Part shown: positions 23,663 through 30,158 of the stretch, in pieces
Position numbering within the stretch: position 1 is the first letter of the stretch
How the letters are laid out: every line of letters starts with the position of its first letter
NCBI GenBank assembly: GCA_050744225.1
Contig: JBOGGT010000087.1
Location: 1-30,158 of the forward strand
Length of the DNA stretch: 30,158 bases
Reading direction: 5' to 3'
Source: JAVKSL01 sp050744225
GTDB lineage: Bacteria > Actinomycetota > Acidimicrobiia > Acidimicrobiales > JAJPHD01
Made by a program: the position numbers and the translations under genes
The notes under the pieces: model-generated
Database searches by the model: none
Seen by the model: only the letters and a program-made list of their open reading frames with translations
Told to the model about the DNA's origin: nothing

Positions 23663-25231
23663 GTGGCCCGTAAGTTCTATATCCGCACGTTCGGGTGCCA
23701 GATGAACGAGGCCGACTCCGAGCGCTTGGCGGGGGTGCTCGAGGCCGACGGGATGGAGCCGACTACCGACCTCGAGGGCGCCGACGTGGTGGTGCTTAAC
23801 ACCTGTTGTATCAGGGAGAACGCGGACAACAAGCTCTACGGGAACCTGGGGATGCTCAAGTCCCTCCAAGTCGAGCACCCCGGGATGCAGATTGCGGTCG
23901 GCGGCTGCCTGGCACAGAAGGACAAGGAGCTCATCCAGCTCCGCGCCCCCCACGTTGACGCGGTGTGGGGGACCCACAACGTCGCCCGGGCGGCGGAGCT
24001 ACTGCGCGAAGCTGCGGCCGAGGGCCCGGTCATGGAGGTGCTGGAGGTGGCGCCCGAGGACCAGGGCTACGCGTCAGCGTTGCCGGTCCGGCGCAAGTGT
24101 GCCCACGCGGCCTGGGTGACCATCCAGGTCGGATGCGACAACTCCTGCGCTTTCTGCATAGTGCCGGCGGTCCGGGGTCCGGAGGTGAGCCGCCCTTTCG
24201 GCGAGCTGGTCGCCGAGGTGGAGGGCCTCGCCCGTGCGGGCGTGGTCGAGGTCACCCTGCTGGGCCAGAACGTCAACTCCTACGGTCGGGACATCACGCT
24301 GAGCCTCCGTAGTGCCCCAGTTGGTAAAATTGAGCCCGGTGTGCCTCCGGGCGGCAAGCCACTCCCGACCAGCCCGGGTCCTTTCGCCCCGCAACCCGCG
24401 GGCGTTGCGCTGTCGGGGCTTGCCGGTCGGCCCACAGGTGCCGATTGGAGGGCGGGCGCGGCGTGGGTCGCCGATGGCAGGGGGCGGGCGCGCCCACTGT
24501 TCGGCGACCTGCTCCGAGCGGTCGGTGCGGTCCCGGGAATCAGCCGGGTCCGTTTCACCAGCCCGCACCCGAAGGACCTGCGTCCGGAGACCATTGCCGC
24601 GATGGCCGAGACCCCTGCGGTCTGCGAGCACCTCCACCTTCCCCTGCAGTCGGGGAGCGACGCCACCCTGGCCGCGATGCGCAGGGGCTACACCGCTGAG
24701 CGCTACCTGGCCCGGCTGGCGGCGGCCCGGGCCGCGATCGACGACCTGGCGGTCACCACCGACATAATCGTGGGCTTTCCTGGGGAGACCGAGGACGATT
24801 TCTCCGCCACGCTGGAGGTGGTGGCGGAGGCGGCCTACGACAGCGCTTACACCTTTATTTTCTCGCCGAGGCCGGGGACCCGTGCAGCGCAGATGAGCGA
24901 GAGCTTTGTTCCCCCCGAGGTGGTGGCCGAACGCTTCGAGCGCCTCACCGTAGTGGTGCAGCGCTCTGCCCTGGCCCGGCACGAGGCGAGGGTAGGACGG
25001 GTGGAGGAGGTGGTCATCGAGGGTCCGAGCAAGCGCGATCCATCCCGGACCTCCGGCCGTACCCGCCAGAACAAGCTGGTCCACTTTGCCCCGCCCCCCG
25101 GTGCCCCGCTGGCCCCGGGGAGCTTCGCCCGTGTGCAGGTCACCTCTGCTGCCCCCCACTACCTGGGCGGGGAGCTGGTCTCGGTAGCGCCCGGCAGCGG
25201 CCGCAGGCGGATACCGCTTCAGGTGAGGTGA
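23663..25231 (+). CDS. miaB: tRNA-2-methylthio-N6-dimethylallyladenosine synthase MiaB
   Basis: MiaB is a radical-SAM methylthiotransferase that adds a methylthio group to i6A37 of tRNAs. The N-terminal UPF0004 domain carries three cluster cysteines (FGCQMNEADS, LNTCCIRENADN, VGGCLAQKD). The radical-SAM motif CxxxCxxC is in GCDNSCAFCIVP. A TRAM domain is at the C-terminus (HEARVGRVEEVVIEG...). GTG 23663 is preferred, as RKFYIRTFGCQMN follows at once and a TATCCT box lies 7 nt upstream. The product is 522 residues, and between NVNSYGRD and LFGDLLRAV lies an extra segment of about 65 residues (about 210-277, DNA 24290-24495), rich in Pro, Gly and Ala and absent from normal MiaB. MiaA is encoded two genes downstream, which fits the pathway. 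Confidence 0.94.
   Translation: MARKFYIRTFGCQMNEADSERLAGVLEADGMEPTTDLEGADVVVLNTCCIRENADNKLYGNLGMLKSLQVEHPGMQIAVGGCLAQKDKELIQLRAPHVDAVWGTHNVARAAELLREAAAEGPVMEVLEVAPEDQGYASALPVRRKCAHAAWVTIQVGCDNSCAFCIVPAVRGPEVSRPFGELVAEVEGLARAGVVEVTLLGQNVNSYGRDITLSLRSAPVGKIEPGVPPGGKPLPTSPGPFAPQPAGVALSGLAGRPTGADWRAGAAWVADGRGRARPLFGDLLRAVGAVPGISRVRFTSPHPKDLRPETIAAMAETPAVCEHLHLPLQSGSDATLAAMRRGYTAERYLARLAAARAAIDDLAVTTDIIVGFPGETEDDFSATLEVVAEAAYDSAYTFIFSPRPGTRAAQMSESFVPPEVVAERFERLTVVVQRSALARHEARVGRVEEVVIEGPSKRDPSRTSGRTRQNKLVHFAPPPGAPLAPGSFARVQVTSAAPHYLGGELVSVAPGSGRRRIPLQVR
24290..24495 (+). repeat. In-frame insertion in miaB with inverted repeats
   Basis: The miaB segment beyond the usual family alignment contains nested inverted repeats: GCCCGG/CCGGGC (24333-24338 and 24347-24352) and GGCAAGCC with CCCGAC (24353-24369) against GTCGGG with GGCTTGCC (24412-24424), plus the palindrome CCCGCGGG (24395-24402). 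It keeps the frame. This could be a small mobile or palindromic element that became coding (inference), or simple expansion. Confidence 0.5.
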
Positions 25232-25437
25232 GACTCGGTCGTACTGCCGCCGTGGTCGACCTGGCGCTCGCGGCGTGCATGATGGCGGTGGGCAGCTACG
25301 GGGTAGCCCGTCACGACCTCTTCGCCGGCTGGCCCTGCGTCGGCTTCGGTTTCGTCTTCACCTCTCTGGCCTCTGTCTGGGCTCGGTCGATGCGTGCCCG
25401 CTCTTCCACCCGTGGCGCCCTGATCGCCAGGAAGTGA
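25228..25437 (+). CDS. Small two-helix membrane protein
   Basis: A 69-residue protein whose GTG start overlaps the miaB stop (GTGA), preceded by AGGTGA. It has two hydrophobic segments: AAVVDLALAACMMAVGSYGVA and LFAGWPCVGFGFVFTSLASVWA, and a basic C-terminus (ARSMRARSSTRGALIARK). Function unknown; the overlap suggests translational coupling with miaB. Not recognised as a known family. Confidence 0.65.
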   Translation: MRLGRTAAVVDLALAACMMAVGSYGVARHDLFAGWPCVGFGFVFTSLASVWARSMRARSSTRGALIARK

Positions 25438-25460
25438 CTACTCGCCGCGGCGACACGCCT

Positions 25461-25496
25461 CCAGGGACACGGCCGGGGACACGGCCAGGGACACGG
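25461..25496 (+). repeat. 12-bp tandem repeat just before miaA
   Basis: Three 12-bp units (CCAGGGACACGG or CCGGGGACACGG) end two bases before the miaA ATG. The next unit would begin with CCATG, so the start codon lies where a fourth unit would start. Confidence 0.9.
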
Positions 25497-25498
25497 CC

Positions 25499-26422
25499 AT
25501 GAACGTTACTGTGGCCATCGTCGGTGCGACGGCGTCCGGGAAGTCGTCGCTGGCCATGGGGCTGGCTCGGCACCGGCCGGGGGCCGAGATCGCGTCGGTC
25601 GATTCAATGGTGGTGTACCGGGGCATGGACATCGGTACCTCAAAGCCCAGCCCGGCGGATCGGGCCGAGGTCCCTCACCACCTGATTGACCTGGCCGATC
25701 CGTCCGAGGGCTTCTCGGTAGGTCGCTTCCAGCAAGTGGCGATTCCAGTGCTGGACGACCTCCGGGCGCGGGATGTCCAAACCATCCTGGTCGGTGGGAC
25801 CGGGCTCTACCTGCGCAGCGTGATTGACCCGCTGTCAATACCAGGACGGTGGCCTGGCCTGGCCGCCGAGCTGGAGGGCGAGGCCGATCGGGAGGGCGGG
25901 GTGATTGCGCTGCACCAAAGGCTGGCCGCGCTTGACCCGGTCGCAGCAAGCCGGATGCTGCCCGCCAACCGTCGCCGGGTCATCCGCGCTCTCGAGGTAA
26001 CCCTGGGGAGCGGCCGGCCGTTCTCCTCCTCTGGCCCTGGCCTTGGGACCTATGCTCCGGTCCCCGTTCAGATGGTGGGCCTCCGCTTGCCCCGCGAGGT
26101 TCGGGCCGCCAGGATCGCAGATCGGGTCGGCGCGCAGATGGAGGCCGGGTGGCTTGACGAGGTCCGGCTGCTGGCTGAGCGGCCGGGGGGATTATCCAGG
26201 ACCGCGCGCCAGGCCCTCGGCTACCGGGAGCTGCTCGCCCACCTGGAGCAGGGTCTTGGACTGACCGAAGCCCTGGAGCAGGTGGTGCGGCGCACCCGGG
26301 CATTCGCCAGGCGCCAGGAGGCTTGGTTCTCCCGGGACCCTCGCATCAGGTGGTTGGACACAGACGGCGACGATCCTGAGAAACTCCTGCGCGAGGTGCT
26401 CGAAGTCCTGCGAGAATGGTAA
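25499..26422 (+). CDS. miaA: tRNA dimethylallyltransferase MiaA
   Basis: MiaA transfers a dimethylallyl group to N6 of A37 in tRNAs reading UNN codons; MiaB then adds the methylthio group. The 307-residue product is of normal length. Motifs: P-loop GATASGKSS (residues 9-17), DSMVVYRGMDIGTSKP (tRNA/substrate binding), LVGGTGLYLRSV, and ANRRRVIRALEVT. Near the C-terminus is FARRQEAWFSRDPRIRWL, also family-typical. The ATG follows a 12-bp repeat; no Shine-Dalgarno is clear, though GGG-rich repeats may substitute. Its end overlaps dapF by 7 nt, indicating one transcript. Confidence 0.96.
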   Translation: MNVTVAIVGATASGKSSLAMGLARHRPGAEIASVDSMVVYRGMDIGTSKPSPADRAEVPHHLIDLADPSEGFSVGRFQQVAIPVLDDLRARDVQTILVGGTGLYLRSVIDPLSIPGRWPGLAAELEGEADREGGVIALHQRLAALDPVAASRMLPANRRRVIRALEVTLGSGRPFSSSGPGLGTYAPVPVQMVGLRLPREVRAARIADRVGAQMEAGWLDEVRLLAERPGGLSRTARQALGYRELLAHLEQGLGLTEALEQVVRRTRAFARRQEAWFSRDPRIRWLDTDGDDPEKLLREVLEVLREW

Positions 26423-27363
26423 ACGTGCTCAAGTTCGCCAAGTACCACGGTATCGGGAACGACTTTCTGGTGGTGGATGGGTCCGTCGCGTCACCGGCCC
26501 CGCGCTGGCCGGAGGTGGCGCGCGGCTTGTGCGAGCGGCACCGCGGGGTCGGGGCGGACGGGCTGATCGTGGCCCTGCCCGGGTCCGGCGGCTCGGACCT
26601 GACCATGCTGTTGTACAACGCCGACGGTGGCCTTGCCGAGATGAGCGGCAACGGTATCCGCTGCCTGGCGCTCTTCGCACGGGAGGCAGGCATCGTGGCG
26701 GTTGACGACTTTGTGGTATCGACTGGGGCCGGGCTCCGCCGGGTCGAAGTCGGACCGATCACGGAGGCCGGCCTGGCTACGGTGAGGGTAGACATGGGAG
26801 TTGCCACGGTGGACGAGGTCGATCTCCTGGTCGAGGACCCGCGTGGGGGTTCGGGCTGGCGGGGTCGAGCCGTAGACGTGGGCAATCCCCACCTGGTGAT
26901 GGTCTGCGACAACCTCGAGACCCTGGATCTGGGGGCGATCGGCCCCGCTTTGGAGGCCGGCCGCCCTGGCGGGGTCAACCTGGAGTGGGTGCGGGCGCGC
27001 CCGGGAGCGGCCGAGTTGGATCTGGCGGTTTGGGAACGGGGAGTCGGCCCCACCTTGGCCTGCGGCACCGGGTCGGTTGCCGCCGCCGCCGCTGGACTGG
27101 CGATGGGGCTGCTCGGTGCTCGGACCGTGAAGGTCCACAATCCCGGCGGGACTCTGACGATCGACTGCTCGAATGAGTCTGCGTGGTTGGTTGGGCCGGC
27201 TCAGCGGATTGCCTGGTTGGAGGTCGATCTGGAGGTGTCGACGGCCGAGCGGGCTCCGGGTCCGCAACCTGAGGCCGACGACTGGGCGGTGGTGGCCGAG
27301 GGGGCTGTGGAGTGGGGCTGGAACTGGGCCTCCGGCGCGGGTTGGGGTACACCGAAGGGATGA
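26416..27363 (+). CDS. dapF: Diaminopimelate epimerase DapF (Ser in place of catalytic Cys)
   Basis: DapF interconverts LL- and meso-diaminopimelate for lysine and peptidoglycan synthesis. The 315-residue product has FAKYHGIGNDFLVVDG, NADGGLAEMSGNGIRC and LACGTGSVAAAAA, plus GNPHLVMVCDN. Known DapF proteins use two cysteines, one in a C-G-N-G motif and one in the A-C-G-T-G motif. Here the second is present (Cys216), but the first is Ser77 (AGC at 26644-26646) in M-S-G-N-G-I-R-C, with the nearest Cys six residues on (Cys83), a position where many homologues also have Cys. Activity cannot be judged from sequence. The C-terminal 45 residues (after LEVDLEVSTAE) extend beyond the fold and are acidic with Trp and Gly. 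Overlaps miaA by 7 nt. Confidence 0.92.
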   Translation: MVNVLKFAKYHGIGNDFLVVDGSVASPAPRWPEVARGLCERHRGVGADGLIVALPGSGGSDLTMLLYNADGGLAEMSGNGIRCLALFAREAGIVAVDDFVVSTGAGLRRVEVGPITEAGLATVRVDMGVATVDEVDLLVEDPRGGSGWRGRAVDVGNPHLVMVCDNLETLDLGAIGPALEAGRPGGVNLEWVRARPGAAELDLAVWERGVGPTLACGTGSVAAAAAGLAMGLLGARTVKVHNPGGTLTIDCSNESAWLVGPAQRIAWLEVDLEVSTAERAPGPQPEADDWAVVAEGAVEWGWNWASGAGWGTPKG

Positions 27364-27493
27364 GTGCCTGGTCAGTGCCCCTCTGCGGGAGGATTCTGTG
27401 CGGGAGGATTCGGTGCGGGAGGATTCTGTGCGGGAGGATTCTGTGCGGGCGGATTCTGTGCGGGCGGATTCTGTGCGGGCGGACTCCTAGCTG
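27364..27493 (+). other. Repeat-filled gap between dapF and hflX
   Basis: This 130-bp gap is almost wholly the 15-bp repeat described separately. The repeat has no stop codon in any forward frame, which creates spurious open frames here. Confidence 0.6.
27385..27489 (+). repeat. 15-bp tandem repeat (7 units) upstream of hflX
   Basis: Seven units of GCGGGAGGATTCTGT type span 105 bp and end 4 nt before ATG 27494. Four units contain GGGAGGA, a Shine-Dalgarno-like run; the last three carry GGGCGGA instead. Confidence 0.95.
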
Positions 27494-28852
27494 ATGAGCC
27501 TCATCGAGCGGAGTTTCAGGGAGCGTATGATCCTGGTGGGGGTTGCCATCCCACCGGTCAGTCTGGAGGAGGCCGAGGCCGGGATCGACGAGCTGGCCCG
27601 GCTGGTTGACACAGCTGGGGCCGACGAGGCCGCGAGGGTGCTCCAGCGGAGAGACCGACCCGACCCGGCGACCTACGTCGGCAAGGGCAAGGCGGCGGAG
27701 CTGCACGAACTGTCCGAGGCGGTCGACGCTGACACTGTCGTCTTCGACGACGTGCTCACCCCGGGCCAGCAGCGCAACCTGGAGAAGATCCTGGGTCGCA
27801 CCGCCATCGACCGTACTGCGGTGATCCTGGACATCTTCGCCCAGAATGCCCACACCCAGGAGGGCATGACCCAGGTGGAGCTGGCGCTGCTGCGCTACCG
27901 GCTCCCGAGGCTGCGCGGGAAGGGCGGCACTCTGTCCCAGCAGGCCGGTGGCATCGGCACCCGGGGGCCCGGCGAGACCCAGCTGGAGGTAGACCGGCGG
28001 CGCCTGCTCAAGCGGATGACCCGGCTGGAGGCCGACCTGAGCCAGTTGACCAAGACCCGGCGGACCCAGCGCAAGGGTCGCCAGCGGTCGCGGCTGCGGA
28101 CGGTCTCGCTGGTGGGTTACACCAACTCCGGCAAGTCCACCCTGTTGAACCGGCTCACCGACGCGGGGGTCCTGGTTGAGGACCGGTTGTTTGCCACCCT
28201 CGACCCGCGTACCCGCCGGCTCGACCTGCCGGGCGGCGAGGCAGTGCTCTGCTCGGACACGGTGGGCTTCGTGCGTAAGCTGCCGCACGAGCTGGTGGAG
28301 GCCTTCCGCTCCACCCTGGAGGTGGTGGCGGAGTCGGACCTGCTGGTGCATGTGGTGGATGCGTCAGCTCCCGACCTCCAGGGCCAGATCGACGCCGTCC
28401 GGCGGGTGCTGGGCGAGATCGAGGCCGACGGCGTGCCCGAACTATTGGCCTTCAACAAGGTCGACCGTCTCGTCCCTGACCCTGCCCGCGCCGAACCCGC
28501 TGAAGGTGCCTGGGCCGGACGGGGCTCGCCCGCCAAAACCACCAGCGCCGCGGACCTTGTGGCCGCCAATCCCGGGTCGGTGGCGATATCAGCGCTGACC
28601 GGGGCGGGGATCGAGGACCTGCTGGTGGCGGTCAGCGACCGGCTCAGGGCGCTTGACCGGGTGATCGAGCTGTTCGTCCCCTACGACCGAGGTGACATCG
28701 TGGCCGCAGTCCACCGGGAGGGAGAAGTCCTGGTCGAGTCCCACGAGGTGTCGGGTACTCGGTTGCGTGCCCGGCTGGACGATGCCGGCTTGGCGGTGGC
28801 AAGGCCATTCCTGGTGGCCGAACGAGACCCAGGGTCGAACTTTGTACAATGA
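27494..28852 (+). CDS. hflX: GTPase HflX
   Basis: HflX is a ribosome-binding GTPase that splits stalled ribosomes after stress. The 452-residue product begins with the HflX N-terminal domain (VGKGKAAELHELSEA, then VFDDVLTPGQQRNLEKIL and RTAVILDIFAQNAHTQEGMTQVELALL), a coiled helical stretch, and the G domain with G1 GYTNSGKST near residue 205, G3 DTVGF near 255 and G4 NKVD near 320. LPHELVEAFRSTLEVV is family-typical. A Gly/Ala-rich insertion (about 333-350) lies before the G5 SALTGAG. The upstream 15-bp repeats carry Shine-Dalgarno-like runs, but the last units before the ATG lack them. Follows dapF, as in many actinobacteria. Confidence 0.95.
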   Translation: MSLIERSFRERMILVGVAIPPVSLEEAEAGIDELARLVDTAGADEAARVLQRRDRPDPATYVGKGKAAELHELSEAVDADTVVFDDVLTPGQQRNLEKILGRTAIDRTAVILDIFAQNAHTQEGMTQVELALLRYRLPRLRGKGGTLSQQAGGIGTRGPGETQLEVDRRRLLKRMTRLEADLSQLTKTRRTQRKGRQRSRLRTVSLVGYTNSGKSTLLNRLTDAGVLVEDRLFATLDPRTRRLDLPGGEAVLCSDTVGFVRKLPHELVEAFRSTLEVVAESDLLVHVVDASAPDLQGQIDAVRRVLGEIEADGVPELLAFNKVDRLVPDPARAEPAEGAWAGRGSPAKTTSAADLVAANPGSVAISALTGAGIEDLLVAVSDRLRALDRVIELFVPYDRGDIVAAVHREGEVLVESHEVSGTRLRARLDDAGLAVARPFLVAERDPGSNFVQ

Positions 28853-28901
28853 ACGCGTCTGGGGTGACTTGATTGTCCAAAGTTCGGGCTGAAGGCTCCG
28901 T

Positions 28902-30107
28902 ATGACAGGTTACCGGCCCCCGCCGTACCCCTATGAGCGGCTCGGGCGCGCCCGAGCACTGGCCGATGCCCACCCAGGTGGGTTGGTGGACCTCTCGATT
29001 GGAACCCCGTGCGACCCGCCGCCTCCCGCGGTGGTTGCGGCACTCGCCAGTTCGGGTGCAGAGCGTGGCTACCCTTCCTCGGTGGGCAGCGCCCGCTTCA
29101 GGGAGGCGGCACGCGGGTGGCTGGCCCGGAACTTGTTGGTCGAGGTGGACGCCAGTTCGGTACTGGCCTGCGTGGGGACCAAGGAGATGGTGGTCTCGCT
29201 ACCCCACTGGCTTCGGCTGCGCAACCCGGAACGCGACACCGTCTTGTATCCCGAGCTTGCCTACCCCAGCTACGCCATGGGTGCCGAGCTGGCGGGGTGT
29301 CAGGCGGTGCCCGTCCCGCTGCGCGCCGATGGCAGCGGCCGGCTGGACCTGGGGCGGGTATTGGAGGCGGACGCAGCCAGGGCTCTGGTGCTGTGGGTCA
29401 ACAGCCCAGCCAACCCGACCGGCGCACTCGACGACCTGGGCCGGGCGGCGGAGTGGGGCCGTGCTCACGGTGTGTTGGTGGTTAGCGACGAGTGCTACGT
29501 GGCCTTCACCTGGGACGGCCCCGGCCGCAGCATCTTGGAAAACGGACCCGAGGGTGTGCTCGCGCTGCATTCGCTTTCCAAGCGTTCCAACCTCGCAGGG
29601 CTGCGGGTTGGGTTCTGCGCGGGAGACCCGGAGCTCGTCCACTATCTTGGCGAGGTCCGCAAGCACGCCGGGCTGATGGTTTCCGGGCCGGTACAGGTGG
29701 CCGCGGTTGTCGCCCTGGACGACGAGGCCCACGTGGTCGCCCAGCGGATGCGCTATCGGGAGCGCCTGGACCGCTTCGCCGCAGTGCTGGGACAGGTCGG
29801 GATCGACGTATCTCCGCCGGCCGGGGGCTTCTACCTCTGGGCGAGCGTGCCTGGCACCACCGGGGGGCCCGCTGGTCCGGGTCCCGCTGGTCCGGGTCTA
29901 GCCGGTCCGGGTCCCGCTGGTCCGGGTCCCGCTGGTCCGGGTCAGGGTCCCGCTTGGGCTTGGACCGAGGAGCTGGCCCGGCGTGGCGGGGTTCTGGTCA
30001 GCCCCGGGGACCTCTACGGTCCTGCTGGGACCGCCCATATGCGGGTTGCCATGGTGGCGCCGATGGACCGCCTCGACCTCGTTGCCCGGCGCATGGGGGT
30101 GGACTGA
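28902..30107 (+). CDS. PLP-dependent aminotransferase, DapC-like
   Basis: A class I/II fold-type I aminotransferase of 401 residues, resembling succinyl-diaminopimelate aminotransferases (DapC) of actinobacteria; that role fits dapF two genes upstream but is inferred. Seen are VDLSIGTPCDPPPPAV near the start, YPSSVGSARFREAA, NSPANPTGA (residues 167-175), VSDECYVAF (Asp196, Tyr199), and the PLP lysine Lys227 in SLSKRSNLAGLRVGF. GAAGG at 28891-28895 lies 6 nt before ATG 28902. Between VPG (about 324) and WTEELA (about 352) is a collagen-like GPAGP stretch from a 15-bp DNA repeat, replacing what is normally a short loop. The stop codon lies in the hairpin element at the right edge. Confidence 0.9.
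   Translation: MTGYRPPPYPYERLGRARALADAHPGGLVDLSIGTPCDPPPPAVVAALASSGAERGYPSSVGSARFREAARGWLARNLLVEVDASSVLACVGTKEMVVSLPHWLRLRNPERDTVLYPELAYPSYAMGAELAGCQAVPVPLRADGSGRLDLGRVLEADAARALVLWVNSPANPTGALDDLGRAAEWGRAHGVLVVSDECYVAFTWDGPGRSILENGPEGVLALHSLSKRSNLAGLRVGFCAGDPELVHYLGEVRKHAGLMVSGPVQVAAVVALDDEAHVVAQRMRYRERLDRFAAVLGQVGIDVSPPAGGFYLWASVPGTTGGPAGPGPAGPGLAGPGPAGPGPAGPGQGPAWAWTEELARRGGVLVSPGDLYGPAGTAHMRVAMVAPMDRLDLVARRMGVD
29868..29942 (+). repeat. 15-bp tandem repeat in the aminotransferase gene
   Basis: Five units of CCCGCTGGTCCGGGT type (one variant CTAGCCGGTCCGGGT), in frame, encode G-P-A-G-P repeats in a surface-loop position. Confidence 0.92.
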
Positions 30108-30158
30108 GGAGGTCTATGTGAACTGAGGAGCGCTACCCGTCCACACGACGGGTAGCGC
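30103..30158. repeat. Dispersed hairpin element, copy 2 (cut by window edge)
   Basis: GAACTGAGGAGCGCTACCCG-type left arm (30120-30141) is identical over 22 nt to copy 1 (3213-3234). Inside the window 12 bp of the stem are seen, GCGCTACCCGTC (30130-30141) and GACGGGTAGCGC (30147-30158), around a 5-nt loop. A half-copy ACTGAGGAG at 30103-30111 precedes the arm's ACTGAGGAG (30122-30130) by 19 bp and includes the aminotransferase stop codon. Confidence 0.8.

Overview
The window is GC-rich, almost fully coding DNA from a bacterium that looks like an actinobacterium, possibly the Acidimicrobiia or a neighbouring class. Supporting signs are the tatC-helY pair (in mycobacteria it follows pafBC and tatA), a DUF4193 zinc-ribbon protein, a miaB/miaA/dapF/hflX cluster, many GTG/TTG starts, and several genes with a TANNNT box 6-9 nt before the start codon and no Shine-Dalgarno sequence, which suggests leaderless mRNAs. 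The lineage is inferred from gene content; no rRNA is present.

Layout. 1-3119: a possible gene tail, then tatC and the SKI2-like helicase helY. 3120-3370: a gap holding a perfect 21-bp-arm hairpin that recurs at the right edge of the window. 3371-4996: a protein made of two ThyX-like halves. 5107-7541: a LysM plus lytic transglycosylase protein, a DUF4193 protein with sixteen 15-bp acidic repeats, and a GNAT acetyltransferase. 7477-9114 (minus): a low-complexity protein of unknown function. 9198-11610: a PAP2/AUR1-type membrane protein, an unrecognised 59-residue ORF and an AI-2E family transporter. 11522-12661 (minus): a fatty-acid desaturase. 13028-14889: a small membrane protein, a STAS anti-sigma antagonist and a formate/nitrite-type transporter. 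15005-15298: a TatA-type protein away from tatC.

15415-22246 is a trehalose operon: glgX debranches glycogen, treY converts the maltodextrin end to maltooligosyl-trehalose, and treZ releases trehalose. 22247-23593 holds a non-coding stretch with a possible 44-residue ORF, tRNA-Asp(GTC), tRNA-Phe(GAA), a 19-bp tandem repeat and a VapBC-type toxin-antitoxin pair. 23663-30107 is a housekeeping run: miaB, a small membrane protein, miaA, dapF, hflX and a DapC-like aminotransferase. It links A37 modification of tRNA, meso-diaminopimelate/lysine synthesis and ribosome rescue.

No prophage, transposase, CRISPR array or biosynthetic cluster is visible. What stands out is (1) the dispersed hairpin element, (2) about a dozen short tandem repeats of 12-19 bp, whose units are multiples of 3 inside genes, (3) the two-halved ThyX protein whose catalytic motif is split between the halves, (4) a DapF with Ser where the family has a catalytic Cys, and (5) an in-frame insertion in MiaB bounded by inverted repeats.
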